Positions 48,739 through 56,818 of a stretch of DNA of 64,000 nt are shown here, piece after piece (positions within the stretch are counted from its first letter, which is position 1; every line of letters begins with the position of its first letter). The notes below the pieces were generated by a model. The model had not been told where the DNA came from and did not search any database. It saw only the letters and a program-made list of their open reading frames with translations. Location: assembly GCA_964460785.1 (NCBI GenBank), contig CAYWQB010000002.1, forward strand, positions 248,001 through 312,000, read 5' to 3'. The position numbers and the translations under genes are program-made. This stretch comes from CAYWQB01 sp964460785 (lineage in GTDB: Bacteria > Chlamydiota > Chlamydiia > Chlamydiales > CAYWQB01).

Positions 48739-50323
48739 ACTTCCACTTCAACATTTGCAAAGTTTCTTTTTCACCTATCCACTTTGCAAGCGCAAGATAG
48801 ACCCCGCCAAATAATGCAGCTGCAGCAAAAAAGCGCCCAAGGCGCGTCGAAAATTTTTGCAAAGACAGCCCGCCTTCTTCTCCCTTCAGCAAGAACGAGA
48901 TCGGCTCATCAAAGATCCCCCACTGAACAACCAATGCAACCCCAGCAGCAACCACTGCCATGCCCAATAGGCGAATCACAAAGCGCGATAAAAAGCTCTC
49001 TTCTAACTGTGTTCGCAAAGCCCAAAGCAGCCAAGATAGGTTGATCCACGCACTGATAGCTGTAGAAATAGCAACACTTAATGAAGAAAGGCCAAAGCCA
49101 AAGATAAATATTGCGTTGAGAGCAACATTTACAATAAGAGCCACCACTGAAAGTAAAACAGGAATCTTAAATTGTTTCTTTGCATAAAAGGCTGGAGCCA
49201 AGACAACAACCAACAGCATAGGGGGCAGCCCCAACCCATACCCCCATAAAGCTCGTGTTGTATGCATCGCATCAGCTAAAGAAAAGTCCCCTCTCGTATA
49301 AACAAGTGTAACAAGGGGGTAAGCAAGGATAAGAAGAGCACAAGTAGCAGGAACCACAAAAGCGAGGGCTCGCTTCAATGCTCCCCTTACCAACTGACCA
49401 AATAAAATATCATCCTGAGACTCAACAGCTCTCGAAAGAGAGGGAAGAAGAGCGCCAGACAAAGCGACCCCAAAAAGAGCAAGAGGAAGCTGTTGAATGC
49501 GTATTGCATACCATAGGTATGCTGGCCCTTCCAAGCTTGCACTTCTTGCAAATAGAGCATCAAGCGCTGAGTTCAGCTGTGCAGCACTCACACCGATCGC
49601 CCCCAACCCAAAAAAGCCCAAAAACCTTCGCATCTTTGCGCCCATTCCCTGCATACAAAAACGAGCAGGATTAGCTAACAAAAGCTTCTTTCCCTGCCGA
49701 TAACTTTCTGGCAGCAAGAGTAGCCACTGAAAAAAGTAGCCAGAAAGAACCGCAAGGGAGAGCCCAATCATTGCACTTTCTGGGTGGTCATGTCGAAAAA
49801 ACCAAGCGCCAACAATCCAAAATACATTAACACAAGCAGGCGAAAGTCCAGGTAAAAAGAAAACCCCAACACACTGCAAAAAAGAAGTCTGCAAGGCACT
49901 AAGAGACAAGAAGATCAGGCTGGGCATCAATAACATGGTCAATAAGAGGATTTCACGACTGGCTCCTGAAATGTCCGCAAAAAAGTAAATAGGCAAGCAA
50001 GTAGCTAGGGCTAGAAGGGTAATCACTCCTGTAATCACAGCGAGTAAAAGTCCAAGCCCTTGATAAAACCGCACAGCTTGACCCGGAGATTTTCCTCTTT
50101 GGTCTTCAAAAAAGGGTACAAATGCCTGATGCATAGACCCCTCTCCAAGCAACCGGCGCAGTAAGTGACTCATCCTCAAAGCCACCATAAAAGCTGCCAC
50201 TGACGGGTGACTACCAAAACAAAAGGCCATTGTGATATCTCGGACAAGCCCACTACATCGCGAGACCATCGTTCCTGAAAAGAAGGAGCGCACTTGCCGG
50301 TTCAGTTTACTCGAAGAGTCCAC
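48737..50323 (-). CDS. murJ: Lipid II flippase MurJ (MviN family)
   Basis: About 528 residues with around 14 membrane segments. The MviN pattern is clear in SGLVRDITMAFCFGSHPSV, LRRLLGEGSMHQAFVPFFED and ALFARSASLEGPAYLWYAIR. It moves lipid II across the inner membrane for peptidoglycan synthesis. The exact start is uncertain. I chose the GTG at 50323, which has AAGGG upstream and removes a hydrophobic extra N-terminus, while an ATG at 50368 is in frame. Upstream starts would overlap the divergent gene at 50395. Its 3' end abuts the rpsD terminator. Confidence 0.88.
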   Translation of the reverse strand: MDSSSKLNRQVRSFFSGTMVSRCSGLVRDITMAFCFGSHPSVAAFMVALRMSHLLRRLLGEGSMHQAFVPFFEDQRGKSPGQAVRFYQGLGLLLAVITGVITLLALATCLPIYFFADISGASREILLLTMLLMPSLIFLSLSALQTSFLQCVGVFFLPGLSPACVNVFWIVGAWFFRHDHPESAMIGLSLAVLSGYFFQWLLLLPESYRQGKKLLLANPARFCMQGMGAKMRRFLGFFGLGAIGVSAAQLNSALDALFARSASLEGPAYLWYAIRIQQLPLALFGVALSGALLPSLSRAVESQDDILFGQLVRGALKRALAFVVPATCALLILAYPLVTLVYTRGDFSLADAMHTTRALWGYGLGLPPMLLVVVLAPAFYAKKQFKIPVLLSVVALIVNVALNAIFIFGFGLSSLSVAISTAISAWINLSWLLWALRTQLEESFLSRFVIRLLGMAVVAAGVALVVQWGIFDEPISFLLKGEEGGLSLQKFSTRLGRFFAAAALFGGVYLALAKWIGEKETLQMLKWK

Positions 50324-50394
50324 AGACCAACCCTTGTTTTTTAAAAAAAAGCATAGTATGATGACCATAGGGGAACAATGCAAGAGAATTGGAT

Positions 50395-50673
50395 ATGACA
50401 TCACCTATTTCATCTTCAGGCAATTTAGGAGAGATTCCAAAGGAAGAGGTAGGAATCCGCATTGGGATGATGGGGACAGACCGTGACCTTTCTCGGTTTG
50501 AATATAACCAGCCCGTGCCTGCTACCATGTCAGAGCTCAAAACACAGCATCCAGAGCTTTATCAAGAGATGCTATTGCAAGTCTTTGAGACAATGAATAA
50601 ACTATTAGAAAAGCAACTTCGCGATAGTGAAGAACACTTTAAAAAGGTTTTCAACCCTGACGAGCAACGCTAG
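50395..50673 (+). CDS. Small hypothetical protein
   Basis: 92 residues from the ATG at 50395. It is hydrophilic, with an ordered-looking C-terminal helix (YQEMLLQVFETMNKLLEKQL) and a less structured N-terminus. No family is recognised. The next small gene follows after 18 bases, then rluD after 5 more, so it probably heads an operon that includes rluD and dtd. Unnamed small genes are also found upstream of the rluD homologue in Chlamydia. Confidence 0.6.
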   Translation: MTSPISSSGNLGEIPKEEVGIRIGMMGTDRDLSRFEYNQPVPATMSELKTQHPELYQEMLLQVFETMNKLLEKQLRDSEEHFKKVFNPDEQR

Positions 50674-50691
50674 AAAGCAGGCCCTTAGCAC

Positions 50692-50970
50692 ATGTATGAG
50701 TTTGAGCTTTTTCTTGGAGTGGAAATTACCCCCAAGGTCAATACAGAACTTACCAATGTAAGCCCTTATATCCGCCAAACTTTTATCAAAAATGGCAGCG
50801 ACTACCTCCATACTGCGCAAGCACAAGGAAAAGATTTCCTTGGGAAAAAGGTGGGCGACCTCATTGAATCGTCTCAAATGGCCGCAATCACAGCAAATGT
50901 TGAAAGTTTACTCAAGCGTATTATAGGATATACCCCCTCCCCAGTTCTCTTATTGGCTATTCCAAAGTAA
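50692..50970 (+). CDS. Small hypothetical protein
   Basis: 92 residues, mixed strand and helix (YEFELFLGVEITPKVNTEL at the start, AAITANVESLLKRIIGYTPS near the end). No signal peptide and no known motif. It lies tightly between the gene at 50395 and rluD (5-base gap), which supports it being real and co-translated. Confidence 0.6.
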   Translation: MYEFELFLGVEITPKVNTELTNVSPYIRQTFIKNGSDYLHTAQAQGKDFLGKKVGDLIESSQMAAITANVESLLKRIIGYTPSPVLLLAIPK

Positions 50971-50975
50971 GCTTC

Positions 50976-51965
50976 ATGACCATAGAACGTAGTGGTGAAG
51001 AGTATGCCTGGCAACTCTCCTCCCCCTCTCCCCTTAAACGCATTGACCAACTCCTAGCTGAAACCTTTCCTGAACAATCGCGCACCTATTTTCAAAAGTT
51101 AATCGACCAAGATCTTGTCCTTGTCAATCACAAAACGGTGAAGAAAAGGCATGTCCCTTCTTATGGAGATTGGCTTTCTGTTACTTTTCAGCTCACGCCT
51201 GAGATCTCCTTAGAGCCAGAAGAAATGGATCTAGAGATCCTCTATGAAGATGAGGAGATCCTTTGTATTAACAAACCTGCAGGACTTGTTGTGCATCCAG
51301 CTCCCGGCCATTGGTCTGGAACACTTGTACATGGCTTACTGAGTTACTTGAATTTGGAAAAACTTCCTGAAGCGGACTCTCTGCGCCCTGGCCTTGTCCA
51401 TCGCCTGGATAAAGACACCTCCGGGCTTATCTTGATTGCAAAAACTCCTCAAACGCATCGCGGGCTAATTGAACAATTCAGTCAAAGACAGGTTCAAAAA
51501 GACTACCTAGCGATTTGTGTGGGCAAGCCAAAAGAACTTTATATAGAGGGCTACCTTGGCCGCGATCCCCGCCACCGCAAGCAGCAGGCATTTGTAGAGG
51601 AAGAGCGAGGCCGATGGAGTGAGACCTCCTTTTCTATTGTTACCCATCAAGAACAATTCAGCCTTGTAAAGGCCTACCCTAAAACAGGTCGAACACATCA
51701 AATTCGCGTACATTTAAAAGCATTACGAGCGCCTATTTTAGGGGACCCTATTTATGGTAGCCCATCAGCAAATCAGCGCCATCCTAATACGCGCCTTCAG
51801 CTACATGCTTTTAAGTTACAGTTTAAACACCCCACAAAAGGTGTGGAGCTAAAGCTCTCAGCGCCCCTCCCTCATGACATGAAACAATGGATCTCTAAAA
51901 ACTTTTCAGGATCAGTATATGAAAGCCTATCTTCAGAGAGTGAGCCAAGCGACCGTCACAGTTGA
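50976..51965 (+). CDS. rluD: RluD-family 23S rRNA pseudouridine synthase
   Basis: 329 residues. The N-terminal S4-like domain (KRIDQLLAETFPEQSRTYFQ) precedes the catalytic RluA/RluD domain, with the active Asp in GLVHRLDKDTSGLILIAK and the later GRTHQIRVHLKALRAPILGD. RluD makes pseudouridines in helix 69 of 23S rRNA. The S4 domain favours RluD or RluC over RluA. In Chlamydia it is annotated sfhB. It overlaps dtd by 47 bases. Confidence 0.9.
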   Translation: MTIERSGEEYAWQLSSPSPLKRIDQLLAETFPEQSRTYFQKLIDQDLVLVNHKTVKKRHVPSYGDWLSVTFQLTPEISLEPEEMDLEILYEDEEILCINKPAGLVVHPAPGHWSGTLVHGLLSYLNLEKLPEADSLRPGLVHRLDKDTSGLILIAKTPQTHRGLIEQFSQRQVQKDYLAICVGKPKELYIEGYLGRDPRHRKQQAFVEEERGRWSETSFSIVTHQEQFSLVKAYPKTGRTHQIRVHLKALRAPILGDPIYGSPSANQRHPNTRLQLHAFKLQFKHPTKGVELKLSAPLPHDMKQWISKNFSGSVYESLSSESEPSDRHS

Positions 51966-52362
51966 GCAAAGCACTGTAGGAACGATTCAGCAAGGCCTTT
52001 TAGTCTTTTTAGGGGTTACCCATGAAGATCAAGCACAACAAGCCAAGTGGCTTGCTAACAAGTGCGCGCACTTACGCATTTTTCCTGATGAGCATGGCAA
52101 AATGAACTGCAGTGCATCCGACTTACAGCTTTCAGCTTTAGTGGTGAGTCAATTTACTCTTTATGCAGACTGCACAAGAGGACGGCGACCTGACTTTATT
52201 CAGGCCGCGGACCCCCATATAGCCAAGCAGCTTTACCTCCAGTTTATTGAGCATTTGAAAGAACATTTACCGCATGTAGAGCAAGGGAGTTTTGGAGCTG
52301 CAATGCATGTCTCTCTCGTAAATGAAGGCCCTGCAACCTTTCTAATTGAGAGCAAAAATTGA
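51919..52362 (+). CDS. dtd: D-aminoacyl-tRNA deacylase
   Basis: 147 residues, the full length of DTD. The SQFTLYADCTRGRRPDF segment and the C-terminal NEGPATFLIES carry the two family motifs, SQxTL and the G-P near the end, where Ala replaces the usual Val. It removes D-amino acids, and also glycine from tRNA-Ala, from mischarged tRNA. The start lies 47 bases inside rluD. Confidence 0.92.
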   Translation: MKAYLQRVSQATVTVEQSTVGTIQQGLLVFLGVTHEDQAQQAKWLANKCAHLRIFPDEHGKMNCSASDLQLSALVVSQFTLYADCTRGRRPDFIQAADPHIAKQLYLQFIEHLKEHLPHVEQGSFGAAMHVSLVNEGPATFLIESKN

Positions 52363-52462
52363 AGTTTTTTTTCTATAGCCAATTTAATGAGGATTCCATA
52401 TGATCAACAACATTGAATCCTGCATCTATTACCAGACAACCTGAAACGAGAGTAGGTTTGCC

Positions 52463-52792
52463 ATGAAGGAATTTGTAGCTTATATCGTAAAAAACCTTGT
52501 CGATCGACCTGATAAGGTATTAATCAACGAAATTGGAGGAACGCAGACTCTCATTATTGAACTTTCTGTTGAAAAATCAGACATTGGCAAAATCATTGGA
52601 AAGAAGGGTAAAACCATCAATGCCATTCGCACTCTGCTTATGTCTGTTGCAAGTCGCAACGGAATGCGTGTAAACCTTGAAATCTTAGAAGACCCTTCTC
52701 GCTCTAGTGCTCATGTTGAGGAAGAGGAAGAAGAGACTCTGGAAGAAGAAGCACCTCAGCATGCTACTGCAGGAGCTCATGAAGAGGAGTAA
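52463..52792 (+). CDS. khpA: KH-domain RNA-binding protein KhpA-like
   Basis: 109 residues. The KH domain with IGKIIGKKGKTINAIRTLL (G-x-x-G loop) spans residues 30-75 and the N-terminal FVAYIVKNLVDRPDKV is typical of KhpA/YlqC. A 30-residue acidic tail (EEEEEETLEEEAPQ) follows and is unusual for the family. KhpA works with KhpB in small-RNA and cell-shape control in Gram-positive bacteria. It is followed by a strong terminator. Confidence 0.87.
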   Translation: MKEFVAYIVKNLVDRPDKVLINEIGGTQTLIIELSVEKSDIGKIIGKKGKTINAIRTLLMSVASRNGMRVNLEILEDPSRSSAHVEEEEEETLEEEAPQHATAGAHEEE

Positions 52793-52815
52793 AAAGCCCT
52801 CTACATCAATGTATG

Positions 52816-52851
52816 AAGCACACACTTTTCTAAAGTGTGTGCTTTTTTTTT
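52816..52851 (+). terminator. Rho-independent terminator after khpA
   Basis: A 13-base-pair stem AAGCACACACTTT/AAAGTGTGTGCTT (52816-52828 with 52832-52844) has a 3-base loop and a run of T. Confidence 0.92.
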
Positions 52852-52854
52852 GCT

Positions 52855-54666
52855 CTATGAAGGAAGGAAGGGTGTAACCTGACTCTTTCGACTAGTCACT
52901 GAACCCGCTACAACCTTTAAAATAAGAACACCTGGCTCTGAAGTAAAGACGGGAGGAAACTCTTTGATTTGGCTAGGCACTAGCGCCCGATGCGCTTCAT
53001 ACTGTCCATCCATGCCAACATACTGCCACCCCAATGGAGAAGTCTTCTGCAAAGTAGGAGACTGCAGGAGAGCATCTAAGAACTGAGCTAATGTACAAAC
53101 ATCTTGTGGTGCGTGCAACCACAGTTCATCTTCATGTTGGTGCTTAACACTCCCTCCCTTATACAACTCCTCTGCACTGCCTAGAGTACTAATCATTAGC
53201 ACGTGGAGCTGCAAAGAAGGATTACTTTTCTGCTTTTGAGCAGACTCTTCCAACCATATGCGACGAATTGCTGAAGAGAGCTTCATAAAAAGCTCGATAT
53301 TTGAAGGAAATAGCTTTGCTTGACCAACACGCGCCACTCCCTTTTGCTCTTTAGTATCGGCAAAGAAGAAATTTTCTTGTCCCTTGGCAGCTGCCTGCAG
53401 ATCCTTAGCTAACTCCTCTTCTTTTAGCGCATAAACAGGCTTATACAAGGAGTACATCTCAGGGTGACATAGCAGCTGTTGCACCTCTTCCTTTATAGAA
53501 GCTGCGCTTATCAAAGGGAACACTTCCTCTTTGCTTTCAGAGCTTAGGCTTTTCAACTCATTGACACAGCGCTTAACGACCAAGAGATCTCTTGGCGTCA
53601 TTTTTGCAAGCAAGTCTGTATCATCAAAGATGGCATAAAGAGCCAACAGCTGCTCAACAAATGCGCGCTTTGGAGAGGTAAAAAACTCCCCCCTTGCATA
53701 GAGAGCATCTATTTCCCAAGAAGCTTCTAAGGTCAACACATTGCTTGACTGAACATCAGCTACAAGCATTGTAGGCGCCACCTGCGTAGCGATCTCCACA
53801 CGATGGTGATCCAATACACTTACAACAGTAAAGTCATCACTATAAGGCGCTTCATCCTTATTACAAAAATCACGCATAGAAAGCGTGCCTAAAGGATTTT
53901 GCTCTAAAGATGACCGGCAAAGGTACCCCAAAATGTTGGAATCATCTTTTGCAGCTATACAAGCTATGCTATCCGCTGCAGCAAGCTTTTCATGGGCTTC
54001 TGCTAGAGAAGCTCCTGGCAAAAGAGTTTCTGCAGCTACAGTGCCCTGTGGAGTAGCTTCTAGAAGATCCTCGGCCACTAGCGCAATAGGCTCTGTGGCT
54101 GTGCCCAATACATCAAAAACACCTTTCCCAATCCACGCGCTGAACAGGTGTGAAATTTGAGGGACTTGTCGCAAAGCATGAATATTCCACTTATGCAATG
54201 TCTCCCCAACTCGACAGGCAAATGCATCTAACCAGCCTAAAAAAGAGGCTGTGATTGTATCTAAATCTGGGCTTTTATGTGCAGACACATAATGACACTT
54301 CCCCAGGTACTTGCCCATCCCTACAGGAAATAGCTTTTGAAATGCCTCACGTGGCACATAGCGTCCTGCAATTTTTCCTCGTACTTGTCGATTTGCATGA
54401 TCATCAAGTCCAGAGTGCAAATTTAACCACAACTCATACTCATTGATATGAAGAGGCGTATGCGTTTGTCCTATTTCATAAAAGAGAGAAACAAGAGAAG
54501 GAAGTAAAAAACAAGGAGAAGGGTACCCTTGGATTTCTTTTGTCAGAGCTGCAAAAAACTGACACTTCTGTTTCCAAGTATAACCCTCTGCAAAGGCAGA
54601 AAAAAGCAGCTTTTTATCTACAAAAGCATCAGGTTGCGGACGATACTCTCCGACTCGATCTGTCAT
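52855..54666 (-). CDS. DHH-family phosphoesterase, family II pyrophosphatase-like
   Basis: 603 residues. Metal ligands appear as AHKSPDLDT (His130, Asp134, Asp136) and as the DHH motif in VLDHHRVEI (Asp286-His288). A later IFDDTDLLAKMTPRD fits the family's D-(T/S)-x-L-x-x-x-x-x-T motif. The segment between residues 200 and 265 resembles a CBS insert as in CBS-type family II pyrophosphatases. The extra N-terminal 100 and C-terminal 180 residues make it twice the usual size. It may hydrolyse pyrophosphate or another small phosphoester. It sits alone between the khpA terminator and a tRNA. Confidence 0.7.
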   Translation of the reverse strand: MTDRVGEYRPQPDAFVDKKLLFSAFAEGYTWKQKCQFFAALTKEIQGYPSPCFLLPSLVSLFYEIGQTHTPLHINEYELWLNLHSGLDDHANRQVRGKIAGRYVPREAFQKLFPVGMGKYLGKCHYVSAHKSPDLDTITASFLGWLDAFACRVGETLHKWNIHALRQVPQISHLFSAWIGKGVFDVLGTATEPIALVAEDLLEATPQGTVAAETLLPGASLAEAHEKLAAADSIACIAAKDDSNILGYLCRSSLEQNPLGTLSMRDFCNKDEAPYSDDFTVVSVLDHHRVEIATQVAPTMLVADVQSSNVLTLEASWEIDALYARGEFFTSPKRAFVEQLLALYAIFDDTDLLAKMTPRDLLVVKRCVNELKSLSSESKEEVFPLISAASIKEEVQQLLCHPEMYSLYKPVYALKEEELAKDLQAAAKGQENFFFADTKEQKGVARVGQAKLFPSNIELFMKLSSAIRRIWLEESAQKQKSNPSLQLHVLMISTLGSAEELYKGGSVKHQHEDELWLHAPQDVCTLAQFLDALLQSPTLQKTSPLGWQYVGMDGQYEAHRALVPSQIKEFPPVFTSEPGVLILKVVAGSVTSRKSQVTPFLPS

Positions 54667-54699
54667 TGGCTAATAGATAGATAAAAGTTTAAAAAGATT

Positions 54700-54773
54700 C
54701 GGACTGAGCAGGACTCGAACCTGCGACCGTCCGCTTAGAAGGCGGATGCTCTATCCAACTGAGCTATCAGTCC
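54700..54773 (-). tRNA. tRNA-Arg (anticodon TCT)
   Basis: A 74-base minus-strand cloverleaf. Acceptor GGACTGA pairs with TCAGTCC, with discriminator G. Anticodon stem TCCGC/GCGGA encloses CTTCTAA, giving TCT for AGA codons. Confidence 0.93.
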
Positions 54774-54805
54774 ATGACGCGGAAGTCTATCTTCAAAATC
54801 GAGTA

Positions 54806-54833
54806 TTTATCAAGGGTTTTCGTTCTGTATAAA
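54806..54833 (+). promoter_or_regulatory. Putative promoter of the folK-kdsA-lpt operon
   Basis: TTTATC (54806-54811) and TATAAA (54828-54833) are 16 bases apart, about 60 bases before the folK start. The -10 matches five of six and the -35 is weak. Confidence 0.4.
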
Positions 54834-54895
54834 ACACTTAATTTATATTAATATGAATGGTAAACTGTTTGTTTAGAAAAGGTAATGGATCGTTG

Positions 54896-55399
54896 ATGAC
54901 TCAAGTTTTTCTCAGCCTTGGGGGCAATTTTCCTCATACTCGTCAGTTGATCACCCAAGCCTGCCTTGAGCTCAGCAAAATTGTAAATAAAATGAACGTA
55001 TCAAGACTATATCGAACCTCCCCTGTTGAGGTTGTTGATTCTGAGTATTTTTTTACCAATGCTTGCCTCTCGGGTGAGACCTCAGAAAAAAACCCTTATT
55101 CTTTTTTTGAAAAAATTGAAAAAGTTGAGGCATTGTTAGGGAAAGAGCCCAAGGCAAAAGACCAATCACGGCCGATTGATATTGATTTATTATTTTTTGG
55201 TGACCAGCAGATTCTCTCCCCTACTCTGCAAATCCCACACCCCCGCTGGAAGGAAAGATTGTTTGTGCTTTACCCTTTAAACGAGCTAGCTGAAGAAATC
55301 TATGACCCTGCGACAAGCTCGATGCAAAACATCCCCTCCCTCATTCACCATTGCAAAGCAAAAACAAGTCAAACAGCAAACGTAGTCGAGGATTTATGA
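54896..55399 (+). CDS. folK: 6-hydroxymethyl-7,8-dihydropterin pyrophosphokinase
   Basis: 167 residues from the ATG at 54896. FLSLGGNFP, YRTSPVEVVDSEYFFTNACL and the catalytic DQSRPIDIDLLFFGDQ plus IPHPRWKERLFVLYPL are the HPPK signatures. It transfers pyrophosphate to the pterin before condensation with p-aminobenzoate. An in-frame start at 54857 exists but would add a non-family leader. Its stop overlaps kdsA by 4 bases. The pairing folK-kdsA joins folate and LPS synthesis only by position. Confidence 0.9.
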   Translation: MTQVFLSLGGNFPHTRQLITQACLELSKIVNKMNVSRLYRTSPVEVVDSEYFFTNACLSGETSEKNPYSFFEKIEKVEALLGKEPKAKDQSRPIDIDLLFFGDQQILSPTLQIPHPRWKERLFVLYPLNELAEEIYDPATSSMQNIPSLIHHCKAKTSQTANVVEDL

Positions 55400-56229
55400 A
55401 AGACGTAACCATTGGCCCTTATACAGTTGGTAAACAAGCCCCTTTTCTTCTGATTGCAGGTCCTTGTGTCATTGAGTCAGAAGAACTCGCTTTAAGTGTA
55501 GCCGAGCAACTTGTCATCATGCGTGATGAGCTAAATATGCAGGTAGTCTATAAATCCAGCTATGACAAAGCAAACCGCACCTCCGTCACCAGCTATCGTG
55601 GTCCAGGACTTGAGGAAGGGCTAAAAATCTTAGAAAAAGTGCGCACTGAAACAGGGCTTCCAATCCTCACCGATGTTCACACACCAGAAGAAGCCAAGGT
55701 AGCAGGTGATGTCTGTGATATCATCCAAATCCCAGCTTTCCTAGCTAGACAAACAGACATTCTGCTTGCAGCTGGCCAGTCAAAAGCTTGTGTTAATGTC
55801 AAAAAAGCACAATTTATGGCCCCTTGGGATATGCAGCATGTAGTGAAAAAGATTGAAAGCACAGGCAAGGAATCGATCCTTCTAACAGATAGAGGCACAA
55901 GCTTCGGCTATAACCAACTAGTGAGTGATATGCGCGCAATGCCTATCATGAGCAGCTTTGGATACCCTGTACTTTTTGATGCTACCCACTCGGTACAAAA
56001 GCCAGGGGGCCACGGAGCCCTTTCTGGGGGTGATCGTGAATTTATCCCTACCTTAGCACTAGCCTCTATTGCTGCAGGTGCAAATGGCATCTATATGGAA
56101 ACCCATCCAAATCCAGAAAAAGCCCTGAGCGATCCTCACTCTGTTTTTGCTCTTAAAGAACTTCCTGCCCTTGCTAAAAAAATGCAGCAGCTTCACCGCT
56201 TTGCTCAGGAGACTCTTTATAATGACTAA
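55396..56229 (+). CDS. kdsA: 3-deoxy-D-manno-octulosonate 8-phosphate synthase
   Basis: 277 residues from the ATG at 55396, overlapping folK (ATGA). The core shows IAGPCVIESEELAL, YKSSYDKANRTS, ILTDVHTPEEA, DRGTSFGYNQLVSDMR and FDATHSVQKPGG, all KdsA marks. It joins phosphoenolpyruvate and arabinose 5-phosphate to Kdo-8-P. The ATG of lptC lies 8 bases inside its end. Confidence 0.95.
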   Translation: MKDVTIGPYTVGKQAPFLLIAGPCVIESEELALSVAEQLVIMRDELNMQVVYKSSYDKANRTSVTSYRGPGLEEGLKILEKVRTETGLPILTDVHTPEEAKVAGDVCDIIQIPAFLARQTDILLAAGQSKACVNVKKAQFMAPWDMQHVVKKIESTGKESILLTDRGTSFGYNQLVSDMRAMPIMSSFGYPVLFDATHSVQKPGGHGALSGGDREFIPTLALASIAAGANGIYMETHPNPEKALSDPHSVFALKELPALAKKMQQLHRFAQETLYND

Positions 56230-56818
56230 ACCATTATGGGCTCTTTTAGCGATTGCCATGGGCTTCCTTTCTTTGATCGGAAGCCGCCTAGCGACAATTA
56301 CCCCCTCCGACATTGAGGAGTATGACGGGTACTTTCATCCAACCCCCCATCACTCCTCACCGGATACAGTTGTCAGTAAAACAGGTGTTCGCAAAGACCT
56401 ATGGCTTTATAAAGAGGGCAAGCGAGGGCACTATGTATTTGCAAGCCCCACATCACAAGTCATTCTTCCTTCCTCTGGCCTGACTCCCACTGAAACCTTT
56501 CAAGACCTACGCATCTATATCCAAGGGGATGCATTTAAGGGAGGTTTTCCTCTTGCTTATGAAGGAGGCTCCTTAGAGCTTAAAACTCCTAAGGGGGAGT
56601 ACAACTATAGCAATCACACCTTACAGATTGGAGATGCCACCTTCGCTGCCTATGAACAGCCCCTCCAGCCTTCTTTATTCTCAGAAAGAAAACTTGACGA
56701 TCCAATAATGGCAGGAAATCTCTCTTCTGCTAAACTCTGCCTTGATGATCAAAAGATTCAGATGCAGGCTGAGCACTTCCATGCAACAATGTTTCGGGCA
56801 AGTCCTAATCCTTCTTAG
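56222..56818 (+). CDS. lptC: LptC-like LPS export protein
   Basis: 198 residues from the ATG at 56222, overlapping kdsA by 8 bases. One N-terminal membrane segment (PLWALLAIAMGFLSLIGSRL) is followed by a beta-rich periplasmic domain. The protein sequence is poorly conserved, so the call rests mostly on position between kdsA and lptA-lptB and on topology. LptC hands LPS from the LptB2FG transporter to LptA. Confidence 0.7.
   Translation: MTKPLWALLAIAMGFLSLIGSRLATITPSDIEEYDGYFHPTPHHSSPDTVVSKTGVRKDLWLYKEGKRGHYVFASPTSQVILPSSGLTPTETFQDLRIYIQGDAFKGGFPLAYEGGSLELKTPKGEYNYSNHTLQIGDATFAAYEQPLQPSLFSERKLDDPIMAGNLSSAKLCLDDQKIQMQAEHFHATMFRASPNPS

Noticed and set aside
52390..52421. Inverted repeat AGGATTC/GAATCCT between dtd and khpA as a terminator or riboswitch
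   Set aside because: A 7-base stem with an 18-base loop and no T-run. No known RNA motif is recognised.
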